Assembly (NCBI GenBank): GCA_030248215.1
Contig: JASANG010002823.1
Coordinates: 34,215 to 98,214 of the forward strand
Length of the DNA stretch: 64,000 nucleotides
Reading direction: 5' to 3'
Source of the DNA: Enoplolaimus lenunculus
Taxonomy: Eukaryota; Nematoda; Enoplea; Enoplida; Thoracostomopsidae
Positions 34,162-47,400 of this stretch are shown in pieces. The stretch's first letter is position 1. Each line of letters begins with the position of its first letter. The position numbers and the translations under genes were made by a program. The notes beneath the pieces were generated by a model. That model saw only the letters and a program-made list of their open reading frames with translations. It was not told the DNA's origin and searched no databases.

Positions 34162-37100
34162 GTAAGTGAATGTAACTTGTCGAATTTAAAATTTTAATGT
34201 TGGATACTGATTCTTACAAGTTAAAGTTTAGGACGAACACTATTTTTAAAAGTATACAGTTTAGCGAACAAACTACAAATATAGGTATCTTTTGATGTTG
34301 GATCCATGTTAATTATATCAAGAGTGGATAGTCGCTATTTAACAAGAGTGTACAACTGCGCATGTTCCGTGCGGAAAAGAATGTTCCCGGCACGCGTTGC
34401 GTTTTTGCCCTAACCCGTCTTGATTTAGAAGGGGGTACGTGCGAACCATAGCACTTTATGTATGCGGCGACATACATACTCCCCTTATAGTTTAATTTAG
34501 GGGCATTCATGTGATAGCGACCCTTCTCTAAACAGGGGTCGGCCAAAAACGTAATGCCCGGTGGTACATTTTGTACCAAGCGGGTGCCCAAGATTTGCAC
34601 ACTCTTGTCATTATCCACTCTTGATTGGACTCATGTTACTTTTAGGGCCGTCCCGTTTTCTGGTGGGTCTGTAAAAGAGTAGATTTACAATTTAGGCTAC
34701 ATTTTTGGCTTTTCCCCCTCTTAGCTAAGGGTGTCTATCAGTCATAACTCTTTCGAAATTTGCACCCATGTACAGATCAGGGGCGGACCGTTTTAGTGTG
34801 GGATTGCAATAGAGCAACGCGTAAAGCTTTGGACTATTTTTTTGCTCAGACTTAAGCTTAGGCTTAGGTATAGGCTTATCCTTGCACTTGGCTTAGGGTT
34901 AGGAATATGATTTTACTACTCTTCCAGCACTGTTGTATACATTGGCCCAAATTTGTTACACGAACATAAATGTGTGTCGTCCCTGTCACAGGAATGCAGT
35001 CTATAATTAATGACGGTGACATTATTACAGAACATTTCCCCAAATACCAAAACCAGTGTAGTAAAGCCATAGAGAGCACCAGACACCCGCGTCGTTTGAA
35101 TTTGAGAAATTTCAAACGTTTGCAATTACACTTGTTTGTGGGGCGTGTGTGTGTGTGTGATTTTGAAATTTTAAAATTTTGACGGAAACTTTAAAGATTT
35201 AACGGGGTTCTTTTATTATTTAGCCGCAGGTAAGAAACGTGTGTTTTTGTCACAAGTTCTTTGCGTTTCCGCCTGATTGATTACTAGCGAAGTCAAATGG
35301 TATCTTGCGATACTTGAAAGCGTTTTTACAAGTTTTCATTTTTTAGGCCTTAATATGTGGCACGACAGCCTAACCATTATTGTGGAATAACCACAAGTAC
35401 AGACCCGTAGCCAGCTCATCTTTCGAGGGAAGGCTGAAAAACGTTCAGGAGCGACATACATCGGTTTCCAATGACTTGCAAGCAAGGTTCAACGTTTTCT
35501 ACGAGGAGCCAAGGGAGCTGAGCCTCAGCTGGCCGCCTCCCTTGGCTACGGGCCCGCATTAGTGGCTCCAACGCTCCCCGTCAAAATATTTTGTTGATAA
35601 GGTCACTGTACCTTGCAATATTTTCACCTCAGAAAATTGGCATATCCGTATATAGTATGCTCATAACTTATGCCAGCCCGCCACCCCGTGAGAAATTTCT
35701 GGATCCACCTGTGTATATAACGGGGTCGTATACTAGTTACATTCCCTTTAATTGAGGTACGTGAGATAAATTCGGTCCTTATGATATGATACTAAATTGT
35801 GGCATATTTGACTTTCGTTAAGCGTCAAACTTTATATAAAGTACACATTTAATATAAGGCTTAACGCATTCATTGAAGCTTTAATGCAATTTTTTGCTCC
35901 TATGTTTCAGGTTTTGGCCAATGTATATAACAGTGGCAGAACAGTAAAGCATATTCCTAAGCCTAAACCTAAGGGTAAGGATGAGCCTATTGCTAAGCTC
36001 AAGCCCAAGCCTAAGCCTAAGCCTAAGCAAAAACGTTTATCTAAAGCTCATAAACTGACTCTATTACAGCCCCAGTAGGAAAACGATCCGGCCCTGTTCT
36101 ATACATGGGCCCAGGTTTCTGTAATTTTATAGGTCTTCGATCAGTTATGCCTCAAAAAGCATTTTATGCTTCAAAAAGTTCGTCATTTCTGACCGTAGGG
36201 TTTACCGTTGTAAACGTCAGTTCGAATTCAGTCTTGCCAACCGCATATCTCATACAGCCCATGTATAGAACAGGGCTGGAACAGTAATATAAGCATATTC
36301 CTAAGCCTAAGCCTAAACAAAAAAATTAGTCTAAAGCTTATACTGACTCTATTATAGCTGCTGTGGAAAACAATTCGGCCCTGTTCTATACATGGGCCTG
36401 CCATACTATACACAGAATTTTCAAATTAGCCCATATTCTGTATCTTAGTCAATGTTTAATAAATTGTAATTGAAATATAAATATTTCAACGCGGTGTTTA
36501 GTTGAATACAGATTGAATTAATGTGTTATGTAACTCGGTAACACGCCCCAATGTGTTTGTTACAATTGAAAGAGCAGATGGTTGTTATAGCAAATAGCGT
36601 TTGTTATCATTAGCCTTTGCATACAATTTGCTTTACTTTCTTAGTGTTGAAGTCCAGCACATGTAGACTTCATGTACCAAAGCGTGGGCAGGCGCACATT
36701 CAGAGCACACAGGTTTGAGGTCTACTTGTGACAAGGGCCCATATACTCAAATGCATAAGGTTAGCACCCATCATAAGTTAGCGATAGGTTTTCAAACTGA
36801 CAAACATTTGCATTTGCAGATCTCATAAATTGATATAAGAAGTAGGTCAAGTCAAACGCAAGCAATTTGTTGAATTTCGAACCTCAAGCATGCGCTGGTT
36901 ATCAAGTTACAGGAGCTATCACCAACTGATGATAGGTGCTACGCACATTTGACAATACAGGGCACAGTCTAACGAATCGTGTGCCTGAAGTTCAGGAATT
37001 GAGCAATAGCATTAAACGCATTTGGTTGTGAAATCGTACTGTCATCAGAGACCGTACACTGCAAAAAATGGTGAGTCAAATTGACTCCCTCCGAAATAGG

Positions 37101-40100
37101 CTCTACGGGACTATACAAACTGAGTCAAAATTCGATTCCACCCGAGTCAAGCGTGCGATTTAGCGACTCAAATTTGATTCTATTGGAGTCAAATTTGGCT
37201 CAGTTTGTGTAGTCCCATAGAGCCTATTTCGGAGAGAGTCAATTTGACTCACCATTTTTTGCAGTGCATTTTTAAATGGCTGATAGGTTTAGCCTTCAAA
37301 TTTAACTTGCGAATGCGCCCAAAGCTAAATGATTAAAGCTTCTAGGAGAGCGATAAATAGTCTACAGGTAAAATATTTTAACTTTGACAGTTTTACATTC
37401 CGCTGCGAACTTTTACAGCTGAGTAAGCATTTTTGATTTTAATCTTTTCAGACTTTTTTAGGAAATTTAAAAACGGATCTAATTTTACAATATATTTCAT
37501 AACATTGGCCATAACATTTTAAACCTTTTACTCATCACGAGACAGCGTTTCGTAATTTCCAGAGAAAGTTTGGCTGTAAAAGTTGACAAGGTATCTTAAA
37601 GTCGACACTTTTGCCACCAACGTAAAAATCGTGATAAAACTGATAAGTACCATTATGTGTGTTCGAAAATTCGGCCCAGGTAAGGATCAGGGGCGGAACG
37701 TTTTTCTGTGGGACGAGAAAAAAGTAAGTTTAAGCTTTAGACTAATTTTTTTGTTTCGCTTAGACTTTAGGCTTAGGCTTAGGAATATTTGCTCATTCTT
37801 ACGCTTAGGCTTAGGCTTAGGCTTAGGAATACTCTGTTCCGCCGCTGTTCTTTACATTGGCCGAAAATTCTAAAATCGTCTTTGATGATTTAATTTTCTT
37901 GGAAAAGTTTTTTCCTTTATTTTCAAATTCAACACCCTTTATATTGTTTAGCTTTTCCTCTAATTATTTAAGTAAGTTTGTTCTGTCACTTCTCTTTGTT
38001 GTTATGTTTCGTTGTTTAAAGAGTTGCCCGCATTGTTTGCTGTTTAATATTTTTTAGAATTGAAAATATTCGTGTGACCACAGAGTATATAGAACTCGCT
38101 TTTTTGTTAAAATGTTTAAAGCAATAAATATATCGTGTGTAGCGCAGTTTCGAGCAGAAGCGTATCAAGGGGGTGGGGGTTGTATAGCCGACATAGCTTC
38201 CGAAATTTCAGTAAAAGCTCGAACACTATACACTGAAGAATACGGGGCAGAAGTGTCGAATAAAGTTTTCGTTCGCTAAACCCACTTAGAAAAAATCATA
38301 AGTCTGGTTCTTCTCGGAAAAGTTCAACTTACTTCTACTCCAGTGGCATCGGGAAGAAAAGTATGCGATATTAGTAAGCTGTATAATAGTTGTTGTTCGT
38401 TACTTTACTAAGCGGCTGAATTTAAGCTGGAATGCTTGAAAAATATGACCTGTTTCTCACGTTGTGCAAATTTTAAAACGAAATTAGAGAATTATTATTA
38501 GTTACACGTGCAAGTTTTGTCCAAGATCCTGTTCGAAAAACTTGCAGCTGCAAATAATTCATTAAAAATCATAGCTAGGAATTTAGTTCACATGTGCGAA
38601 TAACCATGCAAGTTCGCTGAATTGATTGCAGCCGATTTCTCATTGGCTGATGAAAAAATGCAAGTTGTGCGTGCAATTTGCAGCTGCAAGTTCTCGCTGG
38701 AAAACCATGCACGTGTGAATTAAGGCTGAGGATTGCAACATGTCATCCCGATTAAGATATCTCAAAAGAACTTAACCCCGGTTTGTGGTGGGTGTGTAAA
38801 CGCGTAGGCTTAGATTCCCGATTACATTTTTTACTTACGCTTAGGATTAGCCGTAGAATATACACTTTTTTCCACGCTAGGCTTAGGAATACGCTTAATC
38901 TGCTGTTTCAGTCTTAAAAGTAACATTGGCCGAATTTTCTATAACACTAACGTACATAATATTGAGATAATAGTACTTGTATTATTATTATGTCGAGGCA
39001 GTTTGCGTTTCAGTATCTGTGTCAATTATTTTCAAAAATTTATACTTCCAAATTTCATGCTTTGAAAATTATTATTGGTTGCAATGTGTTTTTTCACTCA
39101 ATTATTTGTCAATTTTTTTAACGACGACTAATCTTTGAAAAAATACTTATATGTATTCTCATAACAACTAATACTGTAGTGACCTGAATATTAGAGGGAC
39201 ATTGGTATTTATTATGCCTCTCCAGACGATACCACCTATTATTTAGTTACGGGCTGTTATTTATTTTTAAGCCGCCCTCCATCACCCTTCGTTACTGATA
39301 TATATATTCGGTATTGCAACTATCCGTTGATTTAAACGTTTATTTGTCTTGTGTCAAAACCTTCAGCGATAATGCAAGGTTATAACTAGGAAATACTTTC
39401 AAAACTTAACTAAAGTTTCGAACTCAATTGCATTTGGCGGTGGAGTCATTTATGCATTACAATTTGGAGTAATTGACATTTATGGACTCTAATCAGGGGT
39501 TAAGGGTTCTGTTCGCTTTACGAATTCTTATTAGGGAAACGAATTCCTATTGATTGAAACTCAAAATGGGGACCCCTTCTTATTCGGGTCACTACAGTAT
39601 TTGTTGATGTTTTTACTGCCATTGTTAGTTGTTCAAGCGTAACGATAGCCGCAGCTTATTTTAACGCCAAAGCTTAAAGCTTTAGTGTTTAGTTAAATCT
39701 AAATCTTATCCTGAGTTTTAGCGCAAAATTATATACACATATAGATTTTGGAATGCAAGTGTGATGTTGATAAGCCCACAAATAACGTTTATGTCACTTA
39801 AGAAGTATGTTAAGTTGTAGTGTGATATGCTACTGAATAGAGTTATTTGTTTAAAGTTTTTGATAACCTCGAAGTAGAACAAAACGTTCGATTATGGACA
39901 CGGTTTATCACACAGAAGAGTTTGCGAATTTCCAAGATCACGCTATATTTCGCTGATTTTCAAATTGCATACATAAACCTAATGCGGGGTTCGCGTTATA
40001 TCCGGGGCAGCTTGGGACACGTTTTGTCCCTATTAGACTCTTGGGTAACATTTTGTCTGCTTATAAACCCTGTATCGCATTGAACAGTTCGTATTTGTCT

Positions 40101-41385
40101 GCTATCATCATGTGTAGGTCACCTTTTGTCCTTCAATATCATATGATATTGGACGTATTGTCAGCGAATATCATATGATATATTTTCAAATGTCTGCATA
40201 CTTGAGGTAACATACACAAATTGTCCTGTTGAATATCATATGATACTAGAAATTGAAATTTGAATTTTTGAATTATGACATTGTTTTTCTAAGCGGTTTT
40301 GTGCCGGAAATGAATTTGCAGACGTGTAGTTGGTATTTCATGCACAGCTGTGCCTCTGCCGTCCGACTTTCCATTAATTTATTAGCACCCGAAAATTACG
40401 CTGTTCCCCTGAATATCATATGATATTCGTTGAAATTTTGGAATATCATATGATATTCGCATAAATGTCCAACAGTATCACGTAACATACGGCGCCTTGT
40501 ACACATTGATGATTTGAGAGCGGTGGTTTTTAAGCTAATGTCATATGACATTCGAGTTTTGTCTGTTGACCCGATATAAGAGCCCGAATGTTAACGTTGA
40601 CGTCGAATCAACATGGGACAAACCGTCTCCCGCCTGCCCCGGTTATAACGTGAACCGCATAAGCCGTATCGTAATCTTATGCCTAAGTCTAAGCCTAAGA
40701 TTTCGTCTACGTGATACTAGATTTAAGCCAAAGTTATGCCAAAACAAAAATCCTAAAATTTTGAAAACTTTGAATTGAGCGAATGTACATCAGCTGTTGT
40801 TATTAAAAATTGTTCAAAATTAAAATTGCCTTTCCTGAGCAGACTTTACAAGTCTTTAATTATGAAGGACCATAATTTTCAGTCTTCGTTACATCCACAC
40901 TGTAATATTTAATACGATGGCAGTCTCTCTCTAGATTTAGAACACCACCCGGATTGCAAAATTTTCCAGCTGGGGTTAAGCCACCATGGGCCCCGTTAGC
41001 TACGGGTCCGCTGTGTTCGAGCGAGTTCTTCATACATATAATATGTATGTTCATATGTATTTGCATATATCCATATATAGATATAGATATAGATGTATAT
41101 CAGGGATATCGCCAGGGGGGGGGAGGTTAGGGACCAAATCCTCTGTGATTTTAGTCCAGCTGTTTTTAGAAATTGTACAGCAGTCAACTCAAGAAACCAG
41201 TATTATGAATATTTATAAAATAAACCGTACGTTTCGACAAAATTCTGTCTTCAACCATACCATTGCTTCTATTTATTTTTATCTTTATTCATATTTATTT
41301 ATTTTTATCTTTATTCATATTTATATACACACTTTTGTAATGTTTTCTTGCTCAACTTCCTTTTCTGTTCATTCATAACAATAAC

Positions 41386-41424
<39 letters not shown>

Positions 41425-44400
41425 TTTGAAAAAATTGATTGGAAAAATTGTGAGTTCGAAAACAAAAAATATACTCTTTTTCTGCAATTTTGTTACTCTA
41501 AATTTCACGTTGTCCCATTAATATACAGGGTCACCATTCATGTATTTTGCAGGGTTTTTTACAATTTTGCACTTTACATAAACACATTATTTCATAACAT
41601 CACTTGTTTTAAAGAGGTTTATGCGACTATTTTGGAGTTTATTTCCTATCTAAGTGTACTTCTTAGCGTCCCTATTCCAAAAAGTTCTGTTTTCACACAT
41701 ACCGTAGGTACTGCCACTGGTTCAGGCTTAGGCTTAATGTTTGGATTAGGTATGAAATAACCAAAGGCCAATAGTCAGCTCAACATGTTAGAAAGGCCAA
41801 AATATCAAGAGATGAATGCTAGTATTTCCATTAGGTTACAAACGGGATTAAACCTTTTCTAGCGGGGCAAAAATTTCATGCCGAGGCTGGTTTCTCCTGG
41901 CACCCATATGCCTATCAAATTACCATTAGTGTGGAAGTAAGCAATTATTTAATTCGGGTCATATTTTTAATCAACTGAGGGTCGACTAATTTTGTTTAAA
42001 ATTGACCCTCAGCTCAAGGCAGAGGTTCGCAGCCCGGGGTGCAAAAAAGCCGTCGCCCCAGCAATTACTTTGGCAAATTTCTTTTTGTTAACAATTATAT
42101 GCTAGCTGAGAGACAAATAGCTTTGAAACCAAAAGCATATACGCTTTAGTATATGTTGATGCCGTACCCAAACCAAAGTTCTGGCTACGCTCATGTCAAT
42201 AGTGAAGTGAGATCGATTCGGGTAGTAAGCTATAGTGTTTTATTCGATAATTCGGCGAATAATCAAGTTGCTTACTTATAATAGTTTATTTCAACCTCAG
42301 TTTGACTGCACGCGTTAAGTTCGTACCTGTACTACAACAGTTATTTTAACGTTTATTGTTATTTTTTATATTTAACCAAAAACGTACGCTACTATGCATT
42401 GTTTGTACTCTGCGGGCCCGTAGCCAAATGGTGAGGGCAGGAGGGGAGTTCAGCCTCACCCTCTGGAAAACGTTTGCACCCCTTGAAAGTTTTCAACCTT
42501 GCTTGTAATTCAACAAAAACTCTTATATGCCCGTCCTGAAAATTTTTTAGCCCCCTATAGCAAGGTGAGCTGGGTACAGGCCTAGTTATCTGTAGTCGTT
42601 TTCATTTAGATAGGAATTTTTAATATTTTCCAAGAAATGGTATTTTTGCATCTGTATCAATATTATCATAGCCAGCGGAATGTTTGGCGGCGTTTAGCGC
42701 GACCTCAACAAGCTTTAGCTTCACTTATTTCTGGGCATTATGTCTAGAAGCAGGATGGGCCTATAATCCCAAATTTTTGTATACTCAAGTCGTCGATGGA
42801 TCAGTTTTCAATCTGACAACCTCCTGCAATAGCAGATAGTAAAATTGACGCAGAAGTCGAATAAATCAAATGCAAAAAATGTGCTGATTTTCCAACTTCA
42901 TCATGCACCGTTGTCACGGTTACAAGACCTATCGCTAACTGGTAATAGATGCTCCTACACACATTTTGGAACATGTGCCCCAAAAATGACTCTTATTGCT
43001 AAAACGAACCGTAAAAAATGTTAATTTCGCCGCACAGATTACCTCGAATCTCGCAGTGTTAAACAATTAAAATTTGAAATTTGAAATATTCACACAGATA
43101 CTCAACTGGACTATACCGCATAACGAGGGGGGGCTGACCAATTGATGGTGTATAACGTTATAACAATTGTATTTACATTGTTACCACCCTATCACTCACG
43201 GTTGTTTAAAGTGTAATAGCACCCATGCATACGCAGAGTCAGATTCAGAATTTTGTGATGGGGGGACACACGATTGAATTTCTAAAAGTTGAGCGGAAGC
43301 TTGCAGTTGTTTTTAGATTTTGCCTGATTTTTTAAATTCTTAGTTAGTTTAGTTTCAAGTCTGATCTCTGATCGGTATTTGCGCTGCCAGGCCCGTAGCC
43401 AGCCAACTTTGCATGGGGGGGGGGCGAAAAATTTTCGAAGAACGGCATACAAGAATTTTAATTGGACTTACAAGTTAGTTAAGTTTCCTAGGTCGGGGCG
43501 GCCTGGAAAACTTTTAGACCCTCCTACAAGGTTTTGGACCTTGCATGTACCTCATTGAAACCCTTGAATGCCCCTCCTAAAAAATTTTAGTCCCCCTAGC
43601 AAGGCGAGCTGGCTACAGGCCTGGGACGGGGCCAGGTTTTTTCTAAGGGGGCTTATGTTTTCGTTCCCCCCGCACTTCTGCATACGTGCCCGTGGCCAAC
43701 TCAGCCATCTTTGGTGACTATAGGATTTATTTATACAACGGTGAAAATGTTCGGAAATCTTTTTGAAATATATTGCAGGAGAATTTGTTGTGTTTTTAAT
43801 ACTGCGACGAATATGTGATGTGAAATTCGTTTTTGCGATATATTTTTGTGAAAAGTTTTTTATTTTTAAAATTGCATGAGTTTTTTTAGTGTTTTTCGTC
43901 ACCGCAACACGACCCACCGTCGGCCAACGCGATACTACAAGTTGCATGCAGTGGCAAATTCAAGAGGGCTCCGAGCCAGTCCTATTGGTCCAAACGGCGA
44001 TTAAAACTAAATTATTCAAAATTAAAATTTAGTACTAAAATTGCGTTTGGCTTCTCACTCGCTTCGTCCGGCGGGTTTCTGTTCGTTACGCTCTGTTGTG
44101 TCCTCCGTCAGAAATTTCAACATCCGCCACTGCATGATTGCATGCGATAAAATTGCGCGTGCGATTTCGATCTTTCGTTGCCTTGAACTGTTGCGCACAA
44201 CGCAGCGCTCAAACATTTTTTCTGCAATTTTAAATATGAAATATTTTTTTTCTACCCTGTCTTGAGTTGTAAATTTGTGTCAAGTAATCGAGTTTTCACG
44301 CTGTCCTATTCTGTTTCACAATTTATCATTTTTTGACAGTAGTGAACCCAAAATTTAACTTTTGGCTATTGACGTGTGCTACTACTAGACTATGCTATTT

Positions 44401-47400
44401 TAAAGTTACCTAAGATCATTTTTCGTGCCAAACTCAAACAAATTTGAATTGCAATTGAAAAATAGCATGATTTGGTCCTTAACGGGTTTGTCTTTTCGCT
44501 CGCTTCACTTGCTAAACACGACTACTGCTTGGAGCCAACGCAGACTAATTGATATGCAAGCCTTCCTTTCTGTCCTACCAAAATACAAACTTATATGCAA
44601 AAATATCTAAGTTCGGATACCGCGGTAAGAAACTCCTAGATCCATCACTGAGATGAATTTCAATTGATATCACGCCACGCCAATTCATGGCCCGACAACT
44701 CGTCGACCGATAACTTGTAATTCGAAATTTTCTCGACTAGACAATTCGTCGCCTATCATTATGCTTAGGCTTAAATTTAGTCTTAAGAACGCTTACGAGA
44801 ATGTAATGACATATATGTTTTAGGACACTGTTGGGTAACAAGTGCTCGTACGACGAATTGTTCAATTATTTTAATTGATACTGTGAGCTGGAACTTTACA
44901 CTCTATTCCATTATTATACGAGTAAATATATTTTTTGAAAGAATGTGGTCTAATTGTACCATTTGAAACATGTGAAAAGTGTTTTAAAGTTGTTTTTTTG
45001 TTCAAATTTTCTCGTTTACCAGCGTTAAAATAATGTTAAGATTTAGCAATAATATTAGCGTTTACATATACACAGTGATTTTTAGTCGGGCTTTCAACCA
45101 CGTCATTATTTAAGTAATTCGATGGTTAGCGAAACAAATTCTGATCGATTTTGTCGTGTTTCGTAGTAGGAATTTGTGGAAAATTGTTAGATTTTGGCAG
45201 AAATTTTCAAATTCGTTGCGTTCCCATATTTTGACAAATTCCTAGAGTGTACATGAGAGCAAAATGTTTGGGTCGGCAATGTGTTTTCCTAAGCCTAAAG
45301 CCTAAGTCCGAGCCTAAACTTTAAATGTGAGGAGAAAGGGTACAAAAGCCAACAAGTGTAGTACGTAGCTGGCATGTTTTTGCTTTAACGTAAACACGAC
45401 TGGAAGATATAGTAATGTTCAAGGGCTTAGCAAAGGGCCCATATTCTCAAATGCATATAGCACCTATCACCAGTTCGTAATAGGTTTTCAATCTAACGAA
45501 CTGCTGCAATTGTAGATTGCAAAATATGCACAGAAGTAGCGAAAATCGAAAGCAATAAATGTGCTGAATTTGAACGCTCAACAATTCTGGGTTCGAAAGT
45601 TTCAAGACCTATCACCAACTGGTAATAGGTGCTACTCACATTTGAGAATACGGGCTGAGATTTAAAATATTTGGGCGTTAAGTTTTATGTTATACAAATT
45701 TTGAAGTGGAACCGTTGAACTATATTTTTTAATTACAACCCAAACCTCTGGACAAAATTCAAAAAGGGGAGTGGCCGAACCCCTCCTTGACTACGTGACT
45801 GGTCAGTCTACTTTACTATGCGGAAACCTTCAACAATTCATCGGTGTGATACATTTACCATTAAATCAACAATTCTTTCTGTTAACCCCCCATCGCTGTG
45901 CGACCAATCACTATCCCACAAATTTAATATTGCACCACCGGTTCCTTGTGACCCCCATATTTGTGTGACCAATCACTATCCCACAAATTTAATATTGCAC
46001 CACCGCTTCCTTGTGACCCCCCATATTTGTGTGACTAATCACTATCCCACAAATTTAATATTGCACCACCGGTTCCTTGTGACCCCCATATTTGTGTGAC
46101 CAATCACTATCCCACAAATTTAATATTGCACCACCGTTTCCTTGTGACCCCCCATATTTGTGTGACCAATCACTATCCCACAAATTTAATATTGCACCAC
46201 CGGTTCCTTGTGACCCCCATATTTGTGTGACCAATCACTATCCCACAAATTTAATATTGCACCACCGTTTCCTTGTGACCCCCCATATTTGTGTGACCAA
46301 TCACTATCCCACAAATTTAATATTGCACCACCGGTTCCTTGTGACCCCCCATATTTGTGTGACCAATCACTATCCCACAAATTTAATATTGCACCACCGG
46401 TTCCTTGTGACCCCCATATTTGTGTGACCAATCACTATCCCACAAATTTAATATTGCACCACCGCCTCCTTGTGACCCCCCATATTTGTGTGACCAATCA
46501 CTATCCCACAAATTTAATATTGCACCACCGTTTCCTTGTGACCCCCCCCCATATTTGTGTGACCAATCACTATCCCACAAATTTAATATTGCACCACCGC
46601 TTCCTTGTGACCCCCCCATATTTGTGTGACCAATCACTATCCCACAAATTTAATATTGCACCACCGGTTCCTTGTGACCCCCATATTTGTGTGACCAATC
46701 ACTAACCCACAAATTTAATATTGCACCACCGTTTCCTTGTGACCCCCCCATATTTGTGTGACCAATCACTATCCCACAAATTTAATATTGCACCACCGCT
46801 TCCTTGTGACCCCCCCATATTTGTGTGACCAATCACTATCCCACAAATTTAATATTGCACCACCGGTTCCTTGTGACCCCCATATTTGTGTGACCAATCA
46901 CTATCCCACAAATGTAATATTGCACCACCGCCTCCTTGTGACCCCCCATATTTGTGTGACCAATCACTATCCCACAAATTTAATATTGCACCACCGGTTC
47001 CTTGTGACCCCCATATTTGTGTGACCGATCACTATCCGACAAATTTAATATTGCACCACCGTTTCCTTGTGGCCCATACCCGTGTGACCAATCACTATCC
47101 GACAAATTTAACATTTCAAAACCGATTCTGTGTAACCCCCATAACTGTGTGACCTTTCACTATCCATGTTGGTTTAGAATATGTATAGTTTTTAAACTTT
47201 TACATATTCGACTTATTTGTTAAAAAATTCATGAATTTCGGATTAAAATAGTTTAAATTTAATTCGTTGAGGTCATTCGACACAATTTTCAAAGGGCAAA
47301 CTGTGTATATTTTTTACTGTGGAAGTTTCCATTTAGAAAGTAAAAACGTTAATCTTATACAGGCGCCACTGCTGTTTGCGTAGGCAAGAAAAAAATCGTG

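Noticed and set aside
46223-46705. 160-codon open frame with a repeated peptide in the 65-bp array
   Set aside because: It follows from a stop-poor tandem unit whose period is not a multiple of three. Similar frames exist on both strands and no gene signals flank it.
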